This document shows, piece after piece, positions 5,829-10,567 of a DNA stretch of 10,567 nucleotides. Both the position numbers and the translations under genes were made by a program. The notes under the pieces are model-generated. The model did no database searches. It saw only the letters and a program-made list of their open reading frames with translations, and was not told the DNA's origin. Source of the DNA: Syntrophomonas sp. UBA1368 (GTDB lineage: Bacteria > Bacillota > Syntrophomonadia > Syntrophomonadales > Syntrophomonadaceae); contig DBRM01000081.1 of NCBI GenBank assembly GCA_002305965.1, positions 1 to 10,567 on the forward strand. Direction: 5' to 3'. Within the stretch, counting starts at the first letter, position 1; each line of letters opens with the position of its first letter.

Positions 5829-6710
5829 TTAATATTTATAAAATCCTTTTCCGCTTTTTATACCATAATATCCAGCTCTGATCATGGTTGAAAACAATGG
5901 GTGCGGCCGGTATTTCGAGTCACGGAACTCTTCGTAGAATACTAACATTACTGAATAAATGGTATCCAAACCGATCCGGTCTGCTAATTCCAAAGGACCT
6001 TCCGGCATACCGGCACCAAGTTTCATCGCGGTATCTATCTCTTCTTTCCCCGCTAAACCTTCGGCATAAGCAAAAATAGCTTCATTGATATACGGAACCA
6101 GAATCCGGTTAACAATAAAACCTGGATTTTCACGATTGACTACCACACTGGTTTTACCGATCCTGTCCGCAAAATCTTTGCTTATGTCAATGGTACTGTC
6201 ACTGGTCTCAATCCCCTTGATCAGTTCCACCAGTTTCACTGTTGTTACCGGTTTGAAAAAATGCATTCCCAATACTTTGTCCTGGCGTTTGGTGGCAGAG
6301 GCAATTTCAGTGATCGATAAGGAAGAAGTATTGGTGGCTAATATTGTGTTTTTGGAACATATATTATCCAGTTCTGCAAAGAGCTGCTTTTTGACAGCCA
6401 TATTCTCGACCACTGCTTCGTTGACCAGATTTACATCATGTAATTGAGCCAGGTCAGTCGTTCCTTCGATCCGGCTTAAAATCATATCCTTCTCTTCCGC
6501 ACTGATCTGACCCTGGCTGACTTCATGACCCAAATCATTTTCGATGTTCCTTAAACCATCTCTGACCAGCGATTTTTGCAAATCCCTTAATATGACCTGC
6601 ATACCGGCACGGGCAGCAGCTTGCGCAATGCCTACCCCCATAGTTCCCGCTCCCAGTACAGCAATTTTATTAATCGTTGTATTAATACCTCCTCTCTCCT
6701 TTCTCTGCAA
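5829..6710 (-). CDS. hbd: 3-hydroxybutyryl-CoA dehydrogenase
   Basis: An NAD(P)-dependent 3-hydroxyacyl-CoA dehydrogenase of Hbd length, interconverting acetoacetyl-CoA and 3-hydroxybutyryl-CoA in butyrate-type fermentation or syntrophic oxidation. Counting from the ATT at 6674 as residue 1 (281 residues), it has the Rossmann motif GAGTMG (8-13), NTSSLS (115-120), catalytic His138 in MHFFKP, Glu150 in KLVELI, and Asn189 in NPGFIVNR. The C-terminal helical domain includes EGPLELADRIGLD. The family's HFFNP reads HFFKP here (Lys141). The start is unclear. The only conventional start codon is TTG at 6710, which has no ribosome site and overlaps the regulator gene. A strong AGGAGAGGAGG (6688-6698) points to ATT at 6686 or 6674, and the latter aligns with the usual N-terminus. 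It follows the sigma-54 activator and precedes the membrane protein. Confidence 0.9.
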   Translation of the reverse strand: MQRKERGGINTTINKIAVLGAGTMGVGIAQAAARAGMQVILRDLQKSLVRDGLRNIENDLGHEVSQGQISAEEKDMILSRIEGTTDLAQLHDVNLVNEAVVENMAVKKQLFAELDNICSKNTILATNTSSLSITEIASATKRQDKVLGMHFFKPVTTVKLVELIKGIETSDSTIDISKDFADRIGKTSVVVNRENPGFIVNRILVPYINEAIFAYAEGLAGKEEIDTAMKLGAGMPEGPLELADRIGLDTIYSVMLVFYEEFRDSKYRPHPLFSTMIRAGYYGIKSGKGFYKY

Positions 6711-8331
6711 TATTATATTTAATTATTTTCTTATAAAGTAGTGACCTATGAATATTCAATGATTTTGCAGCTTCAGTTCGATTGCCGTTGGCATTTTTAA
6801 GTGCTTTACGAATAGCAGTTTCTTCTGCAAAAGATACCGCTTCTGCTAATGATGAAAAATGAGGAACCGGTTCTTTGTAAATATCATTCTTGATCATTAT
6901 ACTCTTTATCATGGGCGTCAGGTGATGGACTTCAATTAAGCCCTCATCTTCTACAAAATTGATGGCTCTCTCCAAAATATTTTCCAACTCCCTGACATTG
7001 CCGGGAAAATCATAACTTCTCAAAGCGATGCGAGCTTTATTGCTGATGCCTGCAACTTTGACTTTCAACCGGTTGGATATTTTTTCGATCAGATAGTCAG
7101 TCAGATAATCGATATCGATTTTTCTTTCCCGCAACGGAGTGGTTTCCAGTTCCACAACACTAATCCGGTAGAAAAGGTCTTCCCTGAACTTCCCAAGGCT
7201 GATGAGTTCCTTGAGATCACGATTGGTAGCAGCGATCACTCTTACATCAACCCGGGTTGACTGCACTGCTCCCAAACGTTCAAATTCGAATTCCTGCAAG
7301 ACCCTGAGGAGTTTAGCCTGAAGAGCGGGTTGTAAATCACCGATCTCATCCAGAAATATTGAGCCCCCGTCTGCCAGTTCAAATTTACCGGGTTTACCGC
7401 CTTTTATCGCTCCGGTAAAAGCGCCTTCACAATAACCAAAAAGCTCGGACTCGATCAAATTTTCAGGTATCGCCGCGCAGTTGACTTTAATAAAGGGCTC
7501 TTTACAGCGGGGACTGAAATTATGAATGGCATGAGCCAGCAGTTCTTTTCCGGTTCCACTTTCGCCTCTGATCAAGACCGTAGAAGAGGTTTTCGCCGCC
7601 CGTATCGCCATTTGGCGTATTTTTTTAATTTGGGGTGATATTCCGATGATTTCATTAAATGAATTTTCTGTATATAATAAGTTGTTCAATTCAGAACGAT
7701 AGTATTCGATCCTTTTCTCTGCAAGATTCAGCTGGGTAGACAATTCTTTTACTTTTTTGGCATCAGAAAAAATACCTTTGGCAAACCTTTCAATGATCGG
7801 TACGGTTTCAATAAGATGTTTATTGATGATCTGCGAAGCCTGCAGACCTAAAAAATCAAGGGCGGTCTCGCTGACCGAGCGAATATATCCTTTGTGGTCG
7901 ATGCCGATCAAAGCAGCATCAAAATAGTCAAAATCATTATTACCGAACAGCTTGTACAGTTCACTGGCACCCTCCTGCATTAAGTCACTGGAAACCACCA
8001 GTCCAATCAGCACGCCGTCGTTGTCAGTGACAGGATAATGATGATAGCCGGTCTCAATAAACAATTTGATGGTTTCACTGATTTCATTTTCCGGCTTGAT
8101 GGTAATGACTTTGGACTGCATGATTTCTTCTACGGGGGTAAAAGGAGACAGATTCTCCATCAATGCTCTGATCAAATGCGGCCGGGTAAATATACCTACG
8201 ATTTTACCATGCTCATCAATTACAGGCGCGCCATAAAGGCGGTTATCATTCATCAAACGGCAGGCTGTTTCCAGCCTGTCATTATTTTTAAGAGTGAAAA
8301 ATTCCTTACGCATGATTTCGCTGACTAACAT
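6682..8331 (-). CDS. Sigma-54-dependent activator, CBS-PAS-AAA+-Fis
   Basis: A 549-residue bacterial enhancer-binding protein that would open sigma-54 promoters by ATP hydrolysis. Domains in order: a CBS pair (about 1-120), which in other proteins senses adenine nucleotides or related ligands; a PAS domain (about 130-190, AALIGIDHKGYIRSVSE); a short coiled coil (192-222); and the AAA+ core (about 225-455). The core has Walker A GESGTGKE (256-263), the sigma-54-contact loop GAFTGA (303-308), Walker B SIFLDEIGD (324-332), sensor ATN (368-370) and GNVRELEN (444-451). The C-terminal Fis-type HTH lies at about 500-545 (NRTEAAKSLNIHRSLLYKKI). All catalytic elements are intact. There is no response-regulator receiver, so control is by ligand rather than a kinase. 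The start is ATG at 8331, with GGAGG seven bases upstream and 26 bases after the pfkA stop. It probably controls acyl-CoA or energy metabolism; no -24/-12 promoter was found in this window. Confidence 0.93.
   Translation of the reverse strand: MLVSEIMRKEFFTLKNNDRLETACRLMNDNRLYGAPVIDEHGKIVGIFTRPHLIRALMENLSPFTPVEEIMQSKVITIKPENEISETIKLFIETGYHHYPVTDNDGVLIGLVVSSDLMQEGASELYKLFGNNDFDYFDAALIGIDHKGYIRSVSETALDFLGLQASQIINKHLIETVPIIERFAKGIFSDAKKVKELSTQLNLAEKRIEYYRSELNNLLYTENSFNEIIGISPQIKKIRQMAIRAAKTSSTVLIRGESGTGKELLAHAIHNFSPRCKEPFIKVNCAAIPENLIESELFGYCEGAFTGAIKGGKPGKFELADGGSIFLDEIGDLQPALQAKLLRVLQEFEFERLGAVQSTRVDVRVIAATNRDLKELISLGKFREDLFYRISVVELETTPLRERKIDIDYLTDYLIEKISNRLKVKVAGISNKARIALRSYDFPGNVRELENILERAINFVEDEGLIEVHHLTPMIKSIMIKNDIYKEPVPHFSSLAEAVSFAEETAIRKALKNANGNRTEAAKSLNIHRSLLYKKIIKYNIAEKGERRY
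6688..6700 (-). promoter_or_regulatory. Double Shine-Dalgarno deciding the hbd start
   Basis: AGGAGAGGAGG-type sequence on the minus strand lies inside the last codons of the sigma-54 activator gene. No ATG, GTG or TTG in the hbd frame follows it. The in-frame candidates are ATT at 6686 (nine bases from the upstream half) and ATT at 6674 (13 bases from the downstream half). Confidence 0.6.
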
Positions 8332-8357
8332 TGATCTGCCTCCATTGCTGATCGTAT

Positions 8358-9452
8358 TTAATCACCAAAACTGATGCCGATCGATCTTGCAGTTCTAATG
8401 ATATCACTGTCGGTCGGAACTTTCTTGATATCTTTGATGGCTTCGGTCAAAGGCACTGTATTTATACTGGTCCCCTGCAAACTTACCATGGTTCCGAATT
8501 GACCGCTGACAAAAGCTTCAACGGCTGCTGCACCGTAACGGGTGGATAAAATTCTGTCAAAAGGAATGGGCTGCCCACCTCTCTGCAAATGCCCCAGCAC
8601 CGTTACCCGGGTCTCGATCCCGGTTAGATCTTCTATATCCTGCCCCACCTTCCTGCCGATGCCTCCTAATCGAATCGGATCGTGACTGGTGGGAACCATT
8701 TTTTGTACTTCCATTTTACCGTCTATAGCAGCCGCTCCTTCAGCAACCACGATGATGCTGAATTTTTTATTGTGCTGATAGCGAAACTTGATCTTATCAA
8801 TGATTCTATCCAGCGAATAAGGTATCTCCGGAATCAGGATAACATCTGCCCCGCCGGATATGCCTGCATGCAGGGCGATCCAACCGGCATACCTGCCCAT
8901 CACTTCCAGAATCATGACCCGATGATGTGATTCTGCGGTGGTGTGTAATTTATCCAGCGCTTCAGAAGCGGTATTAACAGCAGTATTAAAACCAAATGTT
9001 ACATCTGTGGCCTGCAGATCATTATCGATGGTTTTGGGTACGCCTACGATTTTTACACCTATTTCATGAAAACGCTGTGCAATATTTAATGTACCGTCGC
9101 CGCCAATAACAATCAGTCCATCACATCCGGCATCGCTGATGTTCTGTATAGCCTGGGCAGACTTGTCGCAGTATACCGGTTCTTCTTTTTCCGGGCTGAT
9201 CAAATATCTAAAAGGGTTGTCCCGATTGGTGGTGCCCAAAATGGTTCCGCCGGTATGACCGATACCGGATACACTTTGGAAGTCCAAGGTACGATAATGA
9301 TTTTCCACCAACCCTTTAAATCCATCTATAAACCCTACGACTTCGATGCCATAATCACCAATAGCCGTCTTGGTTATGGAACGAATTACCGCATTTAGCC
9401 CCGGGCAGTCTCCGCCTCCGGTTAAAATACCAATCCTCTTTATATCCTTCAA
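8358..9452 (-). CDS. pfkA: 6-phosphofructokinase
   Basis: Phosphorylates fructose 6-phosphate to fructose 1,6-bisphosphate, the committed step of glycolysis, in the cytoplasm. Counting from TTG at 9452 (364 residues), it has the nucleotide loop GGGDCPG (12-18), GGDGT (117-121), PKTIDND (139-145) with the catalytic Asp, EVMGRYAGW (183-191) and GHLQRGG (287-293). The glycine in GGDG (position 104 in E. coli numbering) predicts ATP as donor. The Lys in PKTIDND (position 124) is typical of the PPi-dependent and mixed PfkA group. It is therefore likely a group III ATP enzyme that does not belong to the classic Bacillus PfkA type. TTG at 9452 lies seven bases after AGGAGG; GTG at 9455 is possible but close. 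An upstream reading to 9500 covers the leader hairpin. It is the first gene of the run leading into the sigma-54 activator. Confidence 0.93.
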   Translation of the reverse strand: MKDIKRIGILTGGGDCPGLNAVIRSITKTAIGDYGIEVVGFIDGFKGLVENHYRTLDFQSVSGIGHTGGTILGTTNRDNPFRYLISPEKEEPVYCDKSAQAIQNISDAGCDGLIVIGGDGTLNIAQRFHEIGVKIVGVPKTIDNDLQATDVTFGFNTAVNTASEALDKLHTTAESHHRVMILEVMGRYAGWIALHAGISGGADVILIPEIPYSLDRIIDKIKFRYQHNKKFSIIVVAEGAAAIDGKMEVQKMVPTSHDPIRLGGIGRKVGQDIEDLTGIETRVTVLGHLQRGGQPIPFDRILSTRYGAAAVEAFVSGQFGTMVSLQGTSINTVPLTEAIKDIKKVPTDSDIIRTARSIGISFGD

Positions 9453-9481
9453 CACTTGTCCTCCTGCATGCAATGTTAATA

Positions 9482-9505
9482 GTGGGGCAGGTTTTCCCAC
9501 CCCAC
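9482..9505 (-). promoter_or_regulatory. GC-rich hairpin in the pfkA leader
   Basis: GTGGGG (9482-9487) pairs with CCCCAC (9500-9505) around a 12-base interior. It lies about 15-40 bases upstream of the pfkA ribosome site in otherwise AT-rich DNA. There is no T-run on either strand, so it is not a normal terminator. It may stabilise or attenuate the leader mRNA. Confidence 0.4.
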
Positions 9506-9562
9506 AACTATGCTTAATTATTCTCTGCTTTAGTCTGGTTTTCCTTTAATTATGCCACTTTT

Positions 9563-9577
9563 TACAAAGGTTTTGTA
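9563..9577. promoter_or_regulatory. Dyad TACAAA-N3-TTTGTA upstream of pfkA
   Basis: A perfect 6-bp inverted repeat with a three-base centre lies in the 105-bp gap between the second YheC/YheD gene and the pfkA leader. It is a possible operator. No convincing -35/-10 pair for pfkA was identified nearby, and read-through from the upstream gene is possible because no terminator is seen. Confidence 0.3.
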
Positions 9578-9610
9578 TGATGAAGTATTGAATAGAAACC
9601 AATAAAACCG

Positions 9611-10567
9611 TTATTTAACCGGAAATCCGGCTAAATAAGAGGCAAATTCCAATGGTCTTAAAAAAGTTCTGCGCATCACAGCCGTTGAGAATTCGGTCTC
9701 GGTAGTCTTGCGCGGTTTGGAGTTAACTTCAATCAGCCATAACGCTCCCTGCTTATCGATCCCTATATCCATCCCCAGTTCCCCGTATATGGCATTGTTC
9801 TTTTCCTCAAGTATTTTTGCCACCCGCAGGCAGAACTCTTTGATTTCTTCATTTTTATTCTCTATCCGTTCTTTATTATGAAACAGATACTTCAGTACCC
9901 TTTTACTTATCTCGACTCTGCCGCCGCTGCTTAAGTTGGAAATACTGCTTCCCCGGGGTGCTACCCGGACAAATTTTTTGCCTAATTGCCAGTTCCCTTC
10001 TTTGTTCTTCTGATATATGATCCTTAAATCAAAAGTGGCTCCTTTGTAAAGGGCCAAATTCAGGCCCTGCTGCACGATATATGGTTTATCACCCCTGATC
10101 CTGGTGGTCTTTTTGAAGAACTCCTCGGCATTTTCAGCATAGTTTTTTACTTTGCCCTTGCCATAAATGACAAAACTTACGGCCCCGCCTGAATTCCGTG
10201 TGACCTTGATGATCCCCTTCCCCAGACTTCCATTACTGGGTTTGACAAACAATGTATTATATTTCTGCAGCATCCCTTTGAAATTTTCCGGAGTCAGGTC
10301 TTTTGTTTCCGGCAGGTATCTTTTTAACTGGGGATCGGTGACCAGCATCTGATATACTTGCCACTTGTTAAAAAAAGATGGGTTAAAATATTTCAAATGA
10401 GGAAGCTGCATCAACTTTTGTTTGGTGGTCAGGTTTTTGGCCTCGGTAGCCCGGCTGGTTATCCTGTCATATACCACATCCGGCAAGGGATAAGTGGCTG
10501 ACGCCCAGTTGCCTTTTTGAAAAGTGTATCCCCGGGTGGTTTTATTCTCCCAATTGATGGAACCGGG
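9611..10567 (-). CDS. YheC/YheD family ATP-grasp ligase, copy 2 (partial)
   Basis: The frame is open to the window edge, so the N-terminus is missing; 318 residues are visible. From the edge inwards it has INWENKTTRGY and TYPLPDVVYDR, which align with NINWKLRQIKGY and YPFPDIVYNR of copy 1. The ATP-grasp core follows: LFVKPSNGSLGKGI (visible residues about 106-119), TFDLRIIYQ (178-186), NLSSGGR, GELGMDIGID (262-271) and LWLIEVNSKP (276-285). All ATP and metal ligands expected of the family are present, so it should be active. The TTG at 10486 is internal, because homology to copy 1 continues upstream of it. The C-terminus PLEFASYLAGF matches the family's closing helix. No signal peptide can be assessed. 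It lies upstream of pfkA without an intervening terminator. Its substrate is unknown, and a spore-surface role is inferred from the family. Confidence 0.88.
   Translation of the reverse strand, partial: PGSINWENKTTRGYTFQKGNWASATYPLPDVVYDRITSRATEAKNLTTKQKLMQLPHLKYFNPSFFNKWQVYQMLVTDPQLKRYLPETKDLTPENFKGMLQKYNTLFVKPSNGSLGKGIIKVTRNSGGAVSFVIYGKGKVKNYAENAEEFFKKTTRIRGDKPYIVQQGLNLALYKGATFDLRIIYQKNKEGNWQLGKKFVRVAPRGSSISNLSSGGRVEISKRVLKYLFHNKERIENKNEEIKEFCLRVAKILEEKNNAIYGELGMDIGIDKQGALWLIEVNSKPRKTTETEFSTAVMRRTFLRPLEFASYLAGFPVK

Noticed and set aside
6085..6447. 120-residue open frame antisense to hbd
   Set aside because: It is a shadow of the hbd coding strand with no ribosome site and no recognisable domain. 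The same applies to the other open frames opposite the large genes, such as 3878-4171 and 1026-1259.
9453..9500. Longer pfkA reading frame
   Set aside because: It translates the GC-rich leader hairpin, whereas AGGAGG at 9461-9466 points to TTG 9452 or GTG 9455.
9543..9557. TGGCAT-like sigma-54 promoter upstream of pfkA on the minus strand
   Set aside because: The -24 half is acceptable, but the -12 position reads AAGG instead of TTGC, so the spaced GG/GC signature is missing.

Overview
The window reads as chromosomal DNA from a spore-forming, anaerobic-type Firmicute, most likely class Clostridia. The pointers are fairly AT-rich intergenic DNA, strong AGGAGG-type ribosome sites, frequent TTG/GTG starts, two ATP-grasp proteins of the endospore-associated YheC/YheD family, a small DUF503 (YlxP-type) protein, and 3-hydroxyacyl-CoA dehydrogenase encoded next to a CBS/PAS/sigma-54 activator. 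I cannot name the genus from sequence alone. Nearly everything lies on the minus strand; the only plus-strand gene is the DUF503 gene.

Left end (1-610). A 20-bp inverted repeat (1-73) sits at the window edge. Next come a minus-strand rho-independent terminator (92-147) and the short gene it serves (179-442). That gene encodes only the DNA-binding half of a LysR-type regulator. A 171-bp AT-rich divergent intergenic stretch carries a plausible plus-strand promoter for DUF503 (614-907).

Ligase pair (938-3663, minus). A YheC/YheD-type ATP-grasp ligase (3663-2536) and a putative COOH-NH2 ligase type 2, i.e. a glutamine-synthetase-fold amidoligase (2536-938), overlap by one base in TAGTG. They form a two-gene unit with its own start region, isolated from upstream genes by a strong terminator at 3746-3771. 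This is the best candidate here for a poorly described system: two amide-bond-forming enzymes of different folds, translationally coupled, probably building or attaching a peptide-like modification on the spore or cell surface. The chemistry is inferred, not shown.

Central metabolic and regulatory run (9452-3814, minus). In order of transcription: 6-phosphofructokinase, a CBS-PAS-AAA+-Fis sigma-54 activator, 3-hydroxybutyryl-CoA dehydrogenase, a membrane protein with a probable bacterial PH domain, and a divergent YchF/OLA1-like nucleotide-binding protein. Gaps among the first four are under 30 bp (the activator and dehydrogenase abut or overlap), so they look co-transcribed. YchF follows after 94 bp, and the unit ends at the 3746-3771 terminator.

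Right end (9611-10567, minus). A second, divergent YheC/YheD ATP-grasp gene is cut by the window edge, so its N-terminus is missing. The two YheC/YheD paralogues therefore flank the metabolic run. No tRNA, rRNA, CRISPR array, insertion sequence or integrase is visible. No gene-free stretch exceeds about 180 bases.
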